Assembly: GCA_937928735.1 (NCBI GenBank)
Contig: CALFVF010000012.1
Span: forward strand, 1 to 64,000
DNA: 64,000 nt
Reading direction: 5' to 3'
From: an uncultured Verrucomicrobiales bacterium
Lineage (GTDB): Bacteria; Verrucomicrobiota; Verrucomicrobiia; Verrucomicrobiales; Akkermansiaceae
Shown: in pieces, positions 33,701 to 42,590 of the stretch
Numbering within the stretch: position 1 is the stretch's first letter
Layout: every line of letters begins with the position of its first letter
Position numbers and translations under genes: made by a program
The notes under the pieces: generated by a model
What the model was told of the DNA's origin: nothing
Database searches by the model: none
What the model saw: only the letters and a program-made list of their open reading frames with translations

Positions 33701-34298
33701 GAGTCACTTCACCAGCTCGGTAGAGTCGAAATTCGTGATTATTTGCCTCAGCGGGTAATAAAACGTCAGCCTTTTCGTTACTCCCGAAGCGAATACGCTC
33801 AAAGGGGATGGTCTGGGGCTCCTCATCCTGCATTTCCGCAAGAATAGACTCACCGGTACTGCGCTCGCCGAGCTCCGCCATAAAGCTTAGCAGAGCAGCT
33901 AGGCCTTCTTTTTGCCGAGCTGAGGCATTGATGAGTAAGAAGAGCTGCAAGCCCAGCGAAACAAGTCCCTCACTAGTGAGTTGGTCTTTAAGCGAGCGAG
34001 CGAGTTCGTCAGGAGTGGTTGCTGAGCCTAAGGCTTTCTGAATGCGGGTGGCGAGCCAGCCGTGGTCTGCCTCAGGGAAGGCATGACGTAAAAGATCAAG
34101 GGCAATTTGAGCTTCTTTCTGGTCAACTTGGCCGTCCAGTGCGACAAAGGAGGCGAAAATATCAACGAGGATTTCCACATGAACCAAGCCACTTGGAGCA
34201 GCTCCTTTGCAGAAACGGCGAGAGGTGATTCTTTCAAACCAACTCTGCTTTTGCTTGCCAGATGACATATCTGTGGAAATTTTCACTAAGGCCAACAT
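30759..34298 (-). CDS. TerB-FHA-ABCG fusion exporter
   Basis: The start is uncertain: ATG 34298 (1179 residues) or ATG 34268. Longer frames would run into ftsH. Domain order, numbered from 34298: a TerB-like helical domain (about 35-150, with DGQVDQKEAQ), two or more FHA-like beta-sandwich segments (about 150-420), an ABCG-type ATPase (Walker A GPSGSGKST near 484, signature SGGERGRL, Walker B IFLFDEPISGLSS), a linker, and an ABC-2 membrane domain of six helices (about 790-930, plus the last helix at 1155-1175) with a 200-residue soluble loop before the final helix. FHA domains imply control by phosphothreonine. ATPase and permease in one chain is the ABCG half-transporter layout; it should dimerise. 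The substrate is unknown. Confidence 0.85.
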   Translation of the reverse strand: MLALVKISTDMSSGKQKQSWFERITSRRFCKGAAPSGLVHVEILVDIFASFVALDGQVDQKEAQIALDLLRHAFPEADHGWLATRIQKALGSATTPDELARSLKDQLTSEGLVSLGLQLFLLINASARQKEGLAALLSFMAELGERSTGESILAEMQDEEPQTIPFERIRFGSNEKADVLLPAEANNHEFRLYRAGEVTLLRNSGTHTLWLSGAPVAAGITVRIRSHQRLSIPGWSLSYNDLSFLISAQTKGEVRSIFLHENEGGLVVERSRTRQSEVRIDFHTSATLTRLKPTNLKIAPDFAIEEDPPLCTNLHGELKLSSQKRVSLEKLRIQATSAGGRFKLGSEKLSLIVSNEALNLKRGDLLLSPGLASAVRLKITFDPSSAAGTLEIEKSERPITINGQQIRQYCKLKNGDFIQLSASQGVRCRFSEGWIDEERTVVQELLVDSVSHSFGRNSFGSKDPALDNIEFLIRRGEMLCIMGPSGSGKSTLLSSLAGQLKPSRGHIRLNGISLYQHRERLAPFITYMPQEEALNPHLTVREHLSQASIVRRPHIAHREHERRVDSILAELALTPLAHRLVGSSGDKQISGGERGRLNLGLDLSSAAEIFLFDEPISGLSSKDSEHVAETLSGLAKDKIVIASLHRPGASVLAYFDKVLLLDKGGRVAFYGSPKSMIRYFDTACSELDIPSEVRDQKDSQGADFVFDVLESPVLQLAQNQEENFTRRFSPTFWQERFEGYRLLENVRVQETDQPSQISQLPKAEDNMPIPQRKRRKWKENHRLFLTHLRRSLIAKLRNRGTFYTTILEAPLLAGLIALTLRASAEGRYDYSTGLHFITYMFLTVTVGMFLGLTNSATEILRDRPVLRRERNCGFSVPLYIFAKFSSLSFLAMIQCAIYTTVGHLLLEVRGVWLEHWLWMTLTALCGTALALLVSAVVRSERSALSSVPLLLVPQLLLAGALVPFEEMNRGLFQGGHKNRIQGGEPVPATVMPLRYAFEGMIVTQAQRNPFEYERRKIQSSIDKITLISETNQFQLSPKQSDKLEALTTGLTLLYAAEAISPRDAQMLCQNIRELAQSGNLEALRNLNVHVTNPEEEEDIRACADFFANNRSDLIVSRAEIHRTDNRNQQYRNIFLAEWKYIHNQRIGTITFCFSVIAGISLISLILATLVVSHWNKNVR

Positions 34299-34409
34299 GC
34301 GGGAGCCGCGCCTAAGAAGCAAGCAGGAGAAAAAAGGATTTTCTTTTCTCAAAAGAGCAGTAGTGTGTGCCCGCTGTGAAGATTTACAGCAAGTGAAAAC
34401 AGAAGACAT

Positions 34410-36833
34410 ATGCCGGATAACGACCCTAAGAACGAATCTCCAAGCCCTAAAAACACCAATGGAGCCCCAAACACACCGGGGACTCCTGGTGGCGTGAACT
34501 GGCGTGCCATCATCTCTATTTCTGCAGTAGCAGCCGTATTGGTGATTCTGTGGAAAGTGGGGGGAACACCCAGTAAGCCTGAACAACTTGATTTTTCAGA
34601 ATTTGTGACCCTCTATCATCAAGGGCGTGTGGTAGAGGATGAGTCTTCTATCCCAGAGATTAAGAAACTCGCGACAAACGAAGAAAAACTTAAGAAACTC
34701 AAAGAACTAGGGATCAAAACAGACCCGACACTCCTCTTTGTGGGGCCAGAGGGTGGCTCGTCAGGGATACTGAGAGGCTACTTCGATAGTACAGAGAGAA
34801 TAGATCGCTCTCTTAGTCCTGATAAATCTCCGTTTCGAGTTTCTGTGAATCTTGACCTTGCCGGGAAAGAGATCAATGACCTCTTTTATGGTGAAAATGT
34901 CGCGACACTCACAGTGAATGAAATTCCAGCGGCTGTGAATGCTCGCCATATTTCTCTCTCAGAGCTCCGCCAGCTAGTCGCCCAGAAACTAGTAGATTTT
35001 GAAGGCAATGACAGGGTAACAATTTACACTGAATCAACCACAAATCGCTCAATCATTGAGGGGGTAGAACTCATATACAACGAGAAGAAAAACGTAGAAA
35101 CACACTACAGACCCCTTGAGGTGCCAGTGAATATTAAGGTGCGTAGTGAGCAAGATATGCAGCTGATTAATAAAATCGCTGAGCACAAATATGAGAGTGG
35201 CACCCTACAGGCCGTACTCATTAATCTACTACCCTTCTTATTCATCATTCTACTACTCTTCTTCTTGATCCGCCATCAGATGAAGGCCTCTGGCAAAGGA
35301 GCCATGAATTTTGGCAAATCCAAGGCCAAGCTAATGAGTCAGGATAAAAATAAGGTCACCTTTAAGGATGTGGCAGGCATTGATGAAGCCAAAGAAGAAC
35401 TCGTCGAAATCGTCGAATTCTTAAAAGACCCGAAGCGCTTCCAGAAACTAGGTGGAAATATCCCTAAGGGTGTTCTCATGGTAGGCCCTCCGGGAACGGG
35501 TAAGACCCTACTTGCTAGATCCATCGCTGGTGAAGCAGATGTGCCGTTTTTCTCCATTAGTGGATCAGACTTCGTTGAGATGTTTGTGGGGGTCGGCGCG
35601 AGTCGAGTGCGTGACATGTTTGAACAAGGTAAAAAGAACGCACCGTGTTTAATCTTCATTGATGAGATTGATGCCGTTGGCCGCCACCGTGGACAAGGCA
35701 TGGGGGGCGGTCATGATGAGCGCGAGCAGACATTGAACCAAATGCTTGTTGAGATGGACGGCTTTGACGCTCGCCAAGGAGTCATCATCATTGCTGCGAC
35801 AAATCGCCCAGATGTACTAGATCCAGCTTTACTTCGCCCAGGTCGATTTGACCGCCAAGTCTCTGTCTCATTGCCAGATCTCAAAGGCCGCGAGCAGATT
35901 CTTAAGGTACACGCCCAAAAGATTAAAATGGCTGAGGGTGTTGAACTCACAATTATCGCACGCGGCACTCCAGGTTTCTCAGGAGCAGAACTAGCGAATT
36001 TGATCAATGAATCCGCCCTCCTTGCTGCAAGAAAAGGTCTCACAGAAGTGAGCCAACCAGAGCTCGAAGAAGCCAGAGATAAAGTCCGCTGGGGACGTGA
36101 GCGCCGGTCCATGGCTCTGAGTGAGCAGGAGAAAGAAGTGACAGCTTATCACGAAGCAGGTCATGCGATATTGCTCGCACTTTTAGAAAATACAGACTCA
36201 CTCCACAAGGTAACCATCATCCCGCGCGGACCATACCTAGGAGCTGCCTTCCACTTACCAAAAGAAGACCGTTACCAATACCGCAAGAACGAAGGTCTTG
36301 AGCAGCTCATAGTCACCATGGGCGGGCGTGTTGCCGAAGAGCTCACCTTCGGTGATGTGACATCAGGAGCTAGTGGCGACATTAAACAAGCCACTTCCCT
36401 CGCCAGAAAGATGGTGTGTGAATGGGGGATGAGTGATCTCATGGGTATGGTCGAGTACATAGAACCTCAGGGTGCCTCTATGATGGGAGGCATGGGTGCG
36501 AAGACCTACTCAGAGGATACAGCTCAGAAAATTGACGCAGAGATTAAGCGCCTCATTGATGAGGCCTATGAGGAGGCTAAACGCATCCTCTCAGAGCATC
36601 ACGAAGCTCTCAAAAATATCGCCCAAGCTCTGCTAGAATACGAAACTCTCGATGGCGCCCATATTGATGAAATCATTGCTACAGGCAGCATGCAAGACCC
36701 ACCTAAGATGCCAGAGCCCCCAGAACCTCCGAGTGTAGAAGTGCCCAAGGATGGTAGTGCTTCCTCAGCGGGAAAGAGTGAAAAAGATGACGATGACCCT
36801 CTAGCGGGTGAAGTTGTCGGAGCACCAGCTTAG
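34410..36833 (+). CDS. ftsH: ATP-dependent membrane zinc metalloprotease FtsH
   Basis: FtsH extracts and degrades membrane and regulatory proteins. The 807-residue chain is longer than the common 600-700. A Pro/Asn-rich cytoplasmic extension (1-33) precedes TM1 (about 35-52). A periplasmic domain follows to about 265, then TM2 ([18 protein letters not shown]). The AAA domain has Walker A GPPGTGKT at 359-366, Walker B IFIDEID and the SRH region. The zinc site HEAGH is at 581-585. A Pro/Glu-rich C-tail completes it. The periplasmic domain is unusually long. It is divergent from the FHA-ABC gene and followed by a strong terminator. Confidence 0.97.
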   Translation: MPDNDPKNESPSPKNTNGAPNTPGTPGGVNWRAIISISAVAAVLVILWKVGGTPSKPEQLDFSEFVTLYHQGRVVEDESSIPEIKKLATNEEKLKKLKELGIKTDPTLLFVGPEGGSSGILRGYFDSTERIDRSLSPDKSPFRVSVNLDLAGKEINDLFYGENVATLTVNEIPAAVNARHISLSELRQLVAQKLVDFEGNDRVTIYTESTTNRSIIEGVELIYNEKKNVETHYRPLEVPVNIKVRSEQDMQLINKIAEHKYESGTLQAVLINLLPFLFIILLLFFLIRHQMKASGKGAMNFGKSKAKLMSQDKNKVTFKDVAGIDEAKEELVEIVEFLKDPKRFQKLGGNIPKGVLMVGPPGTGKTLLARSIAGEADVPFFSISGSDFVEMFVGVGASRVRDMFEQGKKNAPCLIFIDEIDAVGRHRGQGMGGGHDEREQTLNQMLVEMDGFDARQGVIIIAATNRPDVLDPALLRPGRFDRQVSVSLPDLKGREQILKVHAQKIKMAEGVELTIIARGTPGFSGAELANLINESALLAARKGLTEVSQPELEEARDKVRWGRERRSMALSEQEKEVTAYHEAGHAILLALLENTDSLHKVTIIPRGPYLGAAFHLPKEDRYQYRKNEGLEQLIVTMGGRVAEELTFGDVTSGASGDIKQATSLARKMVCEWGMSDLMGMVEYIEPQGASMMGGMGAKTYSEDTAQKIDAEIKRLIDEAYEEAKRILSEHHEALKNIAQALLEYETLDGAHIDEIIATGSMQDPPKMPEPPEPPSVEVPKDGSASSAGKSEKDDDDPLAGEVVGAPA

Positions 36834-36857
36834 TGTCAGAAGAGATACACTTTAGAG

Positions 36858-36890
36858 AGCCTGCGGAGATTCTATCTGCGGGCTTTTTTT
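36858..36890 (+). terminator. Rho-independent terminator of ftsH
   Basis: A 10-bp stem AGCCTGCGGA / TCTGCGGGCT, with two G-U pairs and a 7-base loop, is followed by a run of seven Ts. It lies 25 bp beyond the ftsH stop. Confidence 0.9.
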
Positions 36891-37288
36891 GTGCTCGTGA
36901 ATACGACCTTCAACCCAGTGTGGTAGAATACAGCTATGGATCTGGAAGGCTGGAGGAGAAGCTCATACCAACTCAAAAAAACTAACTGGTAGAAGTAGCC
37001 ATAGCCGCTGGACATCCTTCGCTAGTGCTCTGGGTGGCACAAAGTCACTTGTTTTTGTGAAGAGAGTCTGAGTGAAGGATTTGTTAAGTGCGGGTTATTT
37101 TTTGTAAATAATAGGCAGAATGGAGTGAATACGTGCAAAAACGTGATATGATCGAATAAATTTATTTTTTGAAGCTAATGATCTCAAAACAGAATGCATT
37201 GGCTACAAATGAAATTTTTTGGAACGACGACGCTGCGTGGATGTAAATACAGCAGTAGAGTGGTTCTTTCCCCGAATAAGACACAAAC
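36891..37288. other. Non-coding gap with solo family-1 end
   Basis: No gene is supported in these 398 bp. The only clear content is the isolated end of mobile family 1 at 36965-36991. The last 150 bp are AT-rich (for example AATAAATTTATTTTTTG near 37157) and probably hold the promoter of the lamin-tail gene. Confidence 0.5.
36965..36991. repeat. Solo end of family-1 element
   Basis: 27 bp beginning ATACCAACTC and ending AACTGGTA match the terminal repeat of family 1. The sequence after it shows only scattered similarity (TTCGCTAG) and no right end. It is a decayed or truncated copy. Confidence 0.7.
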
Positions 37289-37975
37289 ATGAAAGCGACA
37301 TCCCCCAATCTTAAATTATTGCGTTCTCCCATCAGAACTTGTTTCTCAATCACTACGGCCACTCTCTTTTTTTCTGAAGTCTATGCTGGTGTTTTGATCA
37401 CAGAAGTGGACAACGATACGGATTACGTCGAAATCACCAATACCTCTACGGTAGCACTAGATATATCGGGCTGGACTCTAAACGTCCAAGATGACGACTT
37501 TGTGAATTGGTCATTCACTCTCGGTACTGGCTCTGTCTTGGCAGCTGGTGAGAGCTTTGGAGTGAGTGATGAGGCGTACTTTGGCGCTGTCGTCTCTACA
37601 GAGAATATCCCGAATTTTAATGCAAGAGGGGCCCTAGTTTATGTGACAGATGACTCAGACATCCTTCAAGACGCCTTAGCGATAGTAGCAGGAACAGACA
37701 CTGGTGGCACCCCACCGCTTAATTTTCCAGACTTCCTAGGTACGATAGACTGGACGAGTGGGGATGCCGTTGTGCGTACAAGTAATGAGCGCTTCACGAG
37801 TAATAGCTTTGTCATTGGAAGCGCCTCGCCGGTCACCTCAACAACTCTGAGTGGAACATCAGCGACAACCATTACACCTATTGCAGGGGTATCAGCTATT
37901 CCTGAAGCTTCGTCTGTGAGTTTGCTAGGACTTGTGGGAATCAGTTTTTTGGTGCGTAGGCGCCGTAAAGGCTAA
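37289..37975 (+). CDS. Secreted lamin-tail-domain protein with PEP-CTERM-like tail
   Basis: The 228-residue precursor has a signal peptide (to about VYAG, residue 35) and a lamin-tail domain (about 35-130) with GVLITEVDND, DYVEITNTS and LDISGWTL. The tail, AIPEASSVSLLGLVGISFLVRRRRKG, has the three parts of a PEP-CTERM exosortase signal: a Pro-Glu motif (here PEA), a hydrophobic helix and a basic end. Exosortase would be elsewhere. It is probably displayed at the surface or in matrix. A family-1 element starts on the last base of the stop codon. Confidence 0.85.
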   Translation: MKATSPNLKLLRSPIRTCFSITTATLFFSEVYAGVLITEVDNDTDYVEITNTSTVALDISGWTLNVQDDDFVNWSFTLGTGSVLAAGESFGVSDEAYFGAVVSTENIPNFNARGALVYVTDDSDILQDALAIVAGTDTGGTPPLNFPDFLGTIDWTSGDAVVRTSNERFTSNSFVIGSASPVTSTTLSGTSATTITPIAGVSAIPEASSVSLLGLVGISFLVRRRRKG

Positions 37976-38088
37976 TACCAATTCAAAAAACTATCTGGTA
38001 TAATTCGCTAGATCTTTGACGAGATACCATCGTTGTCACCCACCAAATCTCTTCGCCCTTTCTACCAGTTAGTTTTCCTCATTGGTAT
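37975..38088. mobile_element. MITE-like element family 1, copy C (internally deleted)
   Basis: This 114-bp copy has both ends (ATACCAATTC and TTGGTAT, inverted match about 21 of 26) but lacks a block of about 44 bp containing the central CATCGG hairpin found in copies A and B. Its first base is the last base of the lamin-tail stop codon, so insertion reached exactly to the coding end. Confidence 0.85.
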
Positions 38089-38109
38089 AAGCAATCTAGT
38101 CAGTAATAT

Positions 38110-38146
38110 GAAAAAAAGCCGCTACTCGTCTCGAGCAGCGGCTTTT
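38110..38146 (-). terminator. Terminator between lamin-tail gene and rng
   Basis: AAAAGCCGCT / AGCGGCTTTT (10 bp), with an inner CTCG/CGAG pair across one mismatch and loop TCT, is flanked by seven As on the left. On the minus strand these become a U tract, so it ends the mre-mrdA-rng transcript. The + strand U tract is only four bases. Confidence 0.85.
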
Positions 38147-38171
38147 GGATAATGAGTAAGGTTGTTGAGGC

Positions 38172-39758
38172 TTAGCCCTCAGCGATAGTTTTCTCAGTCG
38201 CCGCGTCAATGATGGCGAAGCGTTCGCGGTGTAGACTTGGGTCTGAGCGGAAAATAAGGCGTCCACTGTGGGAGCGCTCCAGCTCCATGAGTAGCTTTGA
38301 GTCTTCTGCCTTAAAGCGGTTGAGAACATCACTGTTCACCATGACGATGAGATCTCCTACGGTGTCGCGATTTTTCTGAATCACGGTGTTGAGTTTACGC
38401 TGGATTTCTACAGACATAGTCATTGTTGTTTTCACTCTGGCGCGTCCTTGGCAGTATGGGCAGGGCTCATACATCGTGTCTCGCAGAGATTCGTGCAGGC
38501 GCTGGCGTGTCATTTCCATGAGGCCGATAGCCGATATCTGCATGACTTGTGTCTTTGCCTTGTCACGAGAGAGACGGTCTTTCATGGCGCGGTAGACAGC
38601 CATTTGATCACGGCGGTGACGCATATCAATAAAGTCGACGACGACTAGACCGCCGATATTGCGCAGGCGTAGCTGGCGCGCAACTTCCTCGGCCGCCTCA
38701 ATATTGGTCTCAAGAATCATCTTATCGACATCCTTTGAGCCTTTATTTCTGCCTGTATTGACATCAATAGCGATCAGAGCTTCTGTCTCGTCAATGACGA
38801 GGTAGCCTCCACAGGGGAGCCAGACTTGTCTGAGGAATGCTTCATCGATCTGTTTCTGAACGCCAATTTTATTAAAAATGGACTGGCGACTCGGGAAGTG
38901 ATGAATGCGGCGCTTGGCTCGGCGTGAGATCTTGCCGGCGACTTCACGCATGAACTCTGTAGTTTCTAAATCATCACAGATGATTTGGTCGACATCATCG
39001 GTGAGGAAATCACGAGCTGTGCTCTCGATGAGATCTGGTTCCTGGAACGTGCAGATAGGGGCAGGTTTATTATCGCGGATGTGTTCGACTTGTTCCCACT
39101 GCTCTAGAAGCATGGCGAGGTCTCTGACAAAGTGGCGAGCACGCTGACCTTGGGCGACTGTTCGCATGATAATACCCATGCCTTCAGGGACTTTGAGCTT
39201 TTGCATGATGCGGCGCAGTCTCTGGCGCTCTTTGGGATCATCGACTTTACGAGAGATACCAAACTGTTCAGAGAATGGCATGAGTACGAGGTAGCGACCT
39301 GCCAGTGAGACATTGGTAGTAACTCTGGGGCCTTTGTTGCCAATCGGGCCCTTAGAAACCTGAATCATGATTTCAGAGCCGATCGGGTAGATACTTGGAA
39401 TGTCCTTAGAGGTGACTTTCTTTTGTTTTTTCGCTGGGCGGTCACCGCGTTTGATTTCTTCAAGACTGGAGTCTAGTGCTGCGGGGATAGCATCCCAGAA
39501 GTGAAGAAAGGCGTTCTTTTCCATGCCGATATCCACAAACATGGCCTTGAGACCAGGTTCGATGTTTTTTACAGTGCCTTTGTAGACACTGCCGACGATA
39601 TTGGCATCTCCTTCACGCTCGACGTTGTATTCTTCGACGCTGCCATTTTCTAGCAGGGCGACTCGTCGCTCGAGTTTTTCAGAGTTGATGACTAGTGTGG
39701 TACCTTGGTGGGGGTCTGGTGTGCCCCAGCCTAAAGCTCGTTTGATTGTTTTAATCAT
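38172..39758 (-). CDS. rng: Ribonuclease G/E family
   Basis: This endoribonuclease (528 residues) takes part in rRNA 5'-end maturation and mRNA decay. The N-terminal region has the S1 domain (VGSVYKGTVKNIEPGLKAMFVDIG). The DNase I-like catalytic core includes IDVNTGRNKGS and VVVDFIDMR, whose Asp residues bind Mg. The Zn-link is CPYCQG near residue 440. It lacks the long C-terminal scaffold of RNase E and so matches RNase G size. It is the last gene of the shape-protein operon, as in several Gram-negative genomes where rng follows mreBCD. Confidence 0.95.
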   Translation of the reverse strand: MIKTIKRALGWGTPDPHQGTTLVINSEKLERRVALLENGSVEEYNVEREGDANIVGSVYKGTVKNIEPGLKAMFVDIGMEKNAFLHFWDAIPAALDSSLEEIKRGDRPAKKQKKVTSKDIPSIYPIGSEIMIQVSKGPIGNKGPRVTTNVSLAGRYLVLMPFSEQFGISRKVDDPKERQRLRRIMQKLKVPEGMGIIMRTVAQGQRARHFVRDLAMLLEQWEQVEHIRDNKPAPICTFQEPDLIESTARDFLTDDVDQIICDDLETTEFMREVAGKISRRAKRRIHHFPSRQSIFNKIGVQKQIDEAFLRQVWLPCGGYLVIDETEALIAIDVNTGRNKGSKDVDKMILETNIEAAEEVARQLRLRNIGGLVVVDFIDMRHRRDQMAVYRAMKDRLSRDKAKTQVMQISAIGLMEMTRQRLHESLRDTMYEPCPYCQGRARVKTTMTMSVEIQRKLNTVIQKNRDTVGDLIVMVNSDVLNRFKAEDSKLLMELERSHSGRLIFRSDPSLHRERFAIIDAATEKTIAEG

Positions 39759-39800
39759 AAAATTTGTATGTTAAGAATAAGGTTAAATATATAAATGAAT

Positions 39801-41960
39801 CTATTGTGATTGAGTTGAATTAGGTTCTGTTATGGGCACAGCCTTTGGAGGCTTTCTGCCATTTGGGTATTGGTTCGAGTAATTGGCATAAAAGTGATCG
39901 GGTAAGTCTTCGGTAGCAGGAGGGTGGACGACTATTTTTGTCTTTAGGTCGTCTTCATTTTCTACAGAGCCGTTAGGGGCGAAGGTGGCCTCGAGGAGGT
40001 CGCCTTCTGTAGGGAGAGTGATTTGGGAGATAAGGCCGAAGTTTCCCACGTAGGGGATCATTGGTTTTAGTGGGAGTGTTTTGCCTTCTTCAGCAGCAAA
40101 GAGGCCATTGTAGATCATTTTTACAAGGGGGCCCGCCACACCTCCGCCACTACCACCTCGCTGTACGGCAACAATGACGACGTAGCGTGGAGATTCATAG
40201 GGGGCGAAGGAGGCAGTCCATGCGACATGGCTGCGTAGGCCTTTGTCCGTGGTTTGTGCAGTGCCCGTTTTGGCGGCAATTTCGATGTCCTTGAGGGCGA
40301 CCTTGGTGGCAGTTCCGCCAGTCTGGTTCACTGCTTTCCACATACCGCGTTTGATTGTTGCGAGGTCAGAGGGGGAGAGTCCGTGGGTGAGGAGGTCTTT
40401 TTCAAGAATGGGGGTGTTCTGAATTTGTTCTTCACCACTGGGGTGGGTCACTGTTTTGATAATTCTTGGTTTATAGTAGCGCCCTCCATTGGCGATGGCC
40501 GAGACAAGAGCGGCCATTTGTAGTGGTGTGGCCTCTGAATCACCTTGACCAATCGCCATCATGCCTGTGAGTGCGGCCGTCATTCGCTTGTCACGATAGG
40601 TGCGCTGCCATTGTTGACTACCGGGGAGGGTGCCCGCTGATTCATGCGGCAGGCGGATGCCTGTGGGCTGGCCGATACCGAGTAACTCCATGACATCAGC
40701 GACCTTTTCGGAGCCGAGTTGATTAGCGAGTTTCATGAAGTAGGGATTACAGGAGCGCTGGATAGATTCGCTGAGCCCTAGAGTGCCGTGACCGTATGTC
40801 TTCCAGCAGCGGATTTTTTGTTTGCCGTATTGGACATACCCTGGGCAGTCGCAGTAGTAGTCCATTTTACCGTGGATGGCTGCCGCTATGGCCATGGGGA
40901 GCTTAAAGGTGGAGCCAGGGGGCATTTTGCTGATACCTCGGTTTGTGTAGGGAGAGGCGAGGTTCTTGCGGTATTGATTATTTTTTTCGACAGAAATGGA
41001 GGGGATGAAGTCATTGGGATCGAAGTCGGGGACAGATGCCATGGCAAGGACTTCGCCAGTTCTGGGATCCATGACGATCGCGGCACCACGGCCGATTCTG
41101 CGTAGCACGGTTTCAGTGAGGTGCTGGATGCGAGCGTCTATAGTCAGTTCGACCTGTGAGCCGATACCGGGTCTCTGGTAGTCAGAAAGGCCGATTGTTT
41201 TCCCCTTTTCGTCTTTGAGAATTGTGCGAATGCCCTCGGGGCCTTTGAGGTAGGTATTCATGATTACCTCGATACCAGCATCTCCCTTGGGCTCGCCTAT
41301 GTAGTGCTTGTACTGAGGCGGTATATCACCCTTCGCCCAAGGTTTAATGTAACCCAGTATATGAGAGGCTAGTGAGCCATAGCTGTACTCTCGCTGCGGT
41401 GTGACAGAGACATAGACTCCGGGGAGCTCTAGATTGTGCTCAGCGAAGTGGGCAAATTGCTCATAAGTGAGATCACTGCGGAAGGTGTAGGGGACGAGGC
41501 CTCGGTGGGTGAGGAAGTGAGAATTCATCGCCCGTGGGTTAAAGCTGGCCTCTAGACCATGTGTTTCTAGGCGCGGGATCACCCATTCAGTGACGATTTG
41601 GGCAATGTCTGGGCGTTTGGATTTGGGAGACTTATTTGATTTGGCGCCTTTCTCCGTCGTTTCTTCGCTCTCAGAGCTTGTGTCGTGATTGGCTCGGTAG
41701 TCTTGATAGATTTCTTCGAGGTTAAAGGTGACTTCGTAGTTTTTGAGGTTTTTGGCGAGGACGACACCATGTCTATCTGTGATTTCTCCGCGCACCCCGG
41801 GCTCTCTGACCTTTACACTGTAGTTACGTGGCAGTTTTTCTTTGTAGGATTCTTGATTGAGAATCTGCATTTGATGCAGACGGCTCAAGAGTACACCACA
41901 GCCCACCAATATAAAAATGGTAAGAAAATACAGTCTGTGTCTGTAGCGTGGTGACATCAT
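39801..41960 (-). CDS. mrdA: Penicillin-binding protein 2 (cell elongation transpeptidase)
   Basis: PBP2 cross-links peptidoglycan during elongation. The 719-residue class B PBP has an N-terminal membrane anchor (11-28), a dimerisation domain beginning VREPGVRGEITDRHGVVLA, an Asp/Ser/Lys-rich insert near 92-117, and the transpeptidase domain. Motifs are S350-TFK, S403-CN and KTG in IAAKTGTAQT. It follows mreD by 30 bp. The partner rodA is not between mrdA and rng, where it often lies. Confidence 0.95.
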   Translation of the reverse strand: MMSPRYRHRLYFLTIFILVGCGVLLSRLHQMQILNQESYKEKLPRNYSVKVREPGVRGEITDRHGVVLAKNLKNYEVTFNLEEIYQDYRANHDTSSESEETTEKGAKSNKSPKSKRPDIAQIVTEWVIPRLETHGLEASFNPRAMNSHFLTHRGLVPYTFRSDLTYEQFAHFAEHNLELPGVYVSVTPQREYSYGSLASHILGYIKPWAKGDIPPQYKHYIGEPKGDAGIEVIMNTYLKGPEGIRTILKDEKGKTIGLSDYQRPGIGSQVELTIDARIQHLTETVLRRIGRGAAIVMDPRTGEVLAMASVPDFDPNDFIPSISVEKNNQYRKNLASPYTNRGISKMPPGSTFKLPMAIAAAIHGKMDYYCDCPGYVQYGKQKIRCWKTYGHGTLGLSESIQRSCNPYFMKLANQLGSEKVADVMELLGIGQPTGIRLPHESAGTLPGSQQWQRTYRDKRMTAALTGMMAIGQGDSEATPLQMAALVSAIANGGRYYKPRIIKTVTHPSGEEQIQNTPILEKDLLTHGLSPSDLATIKRGMWKAVNQTGGTATKVALKDIEIAAKTGTAQTTDKGLRSHVAWTASFAPYESPRYVVIVAVQRGGSGGGVAGPLVKMIYNGLFAAEEGKTLPLKPMIPYVGNFGLISQITLPTEGDLLEATFAPNGSVENEDDLKTKIVVHPPATEDLPDHFYANYSNQYPNGRKPPKAVPITEPNSTQSQ

Positions 41961-41990
41961 GATTTGTTAGAAAGATCTCTGGTCGTCGAG

Positions 41991-42590
41991 TTAGTGAATG
42001 GGTGTTTCTGGTGTGAAATAGCGCCTGCGTAGCCCATCATAGCGGATGATGTAGTCGCAGGCCTTAGCGAGTCGAAAGAGAAAGGCAAAGACGAGGGGAG
42101 AGCCAATCATGGTAAGAGCGGCGGTGAGTGAGATTTGTAAGAAGACTCGCGAGGGGTAGAGGAACTCACCACGCACAAAGGTGATGAGCGAAAACTCAGC
42201 AAAGAGATAGAGAAAGGTGGCGACGCCAGTGAGGAGTACCGACACCTGCCAGAGACCACGGCGAAAGAGGGGCTGCATACTCTGCATAATAAAGCCCATG
42301 AACCCATAGAGAAGAATCGAGTAGCCAAAGCTCAGAGAGGGGACGAGCTCTGTGTAGACGCCGGGATCACCACCATGAGAGCCTAGGTAGTGCTGAGCAT
42401 CCCAGAGGAAACCTGCGAGAAAGGCGAGCAGCAGCATCATGCTGAGGCGTACAGTGACTGCAGCACAGAGGAACACGAGAGGTAAGATAAGTGCCCGGGC
42501 GTCATAGAGTGGGGTGATGACAGGCACGAACTGCTGCAAGATGCAGCCGATCAAAATCAAGGCGATAAGACTGAGGTGATAGCGAATCAT
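41991..42590 (-). CDS. mreD: Rod shape-determining protein MreD
   Basis: This 199-residue polytopic membrane protein has five or six hydrophobic helices. MreD is poorly conserved, so the call rests mainly on topology and its place between mreC and mrdA. Its start overlaps the mreC stop by four bases. With MreB and MreC it guides wall elongation. Confidence 0.85.
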   Translation of the reverse strand: MIRYHLSLIALILIGCILQQFVPVITPLYDARALILPLVFLCAAVTVRLSMMLLLAFLAGFLWDAQHYLGSHGGDPGVYTELVPSLSFGYSILLYGFMGFIMQSMQPLFRRGLWQVSVLLTGVATFLYLFAEFSLITFVRGEFLYPSRVFLQISLTAALTMIGSPLVFAFLFRLAKACDYIIRYDGLRRRYFTPETPIH

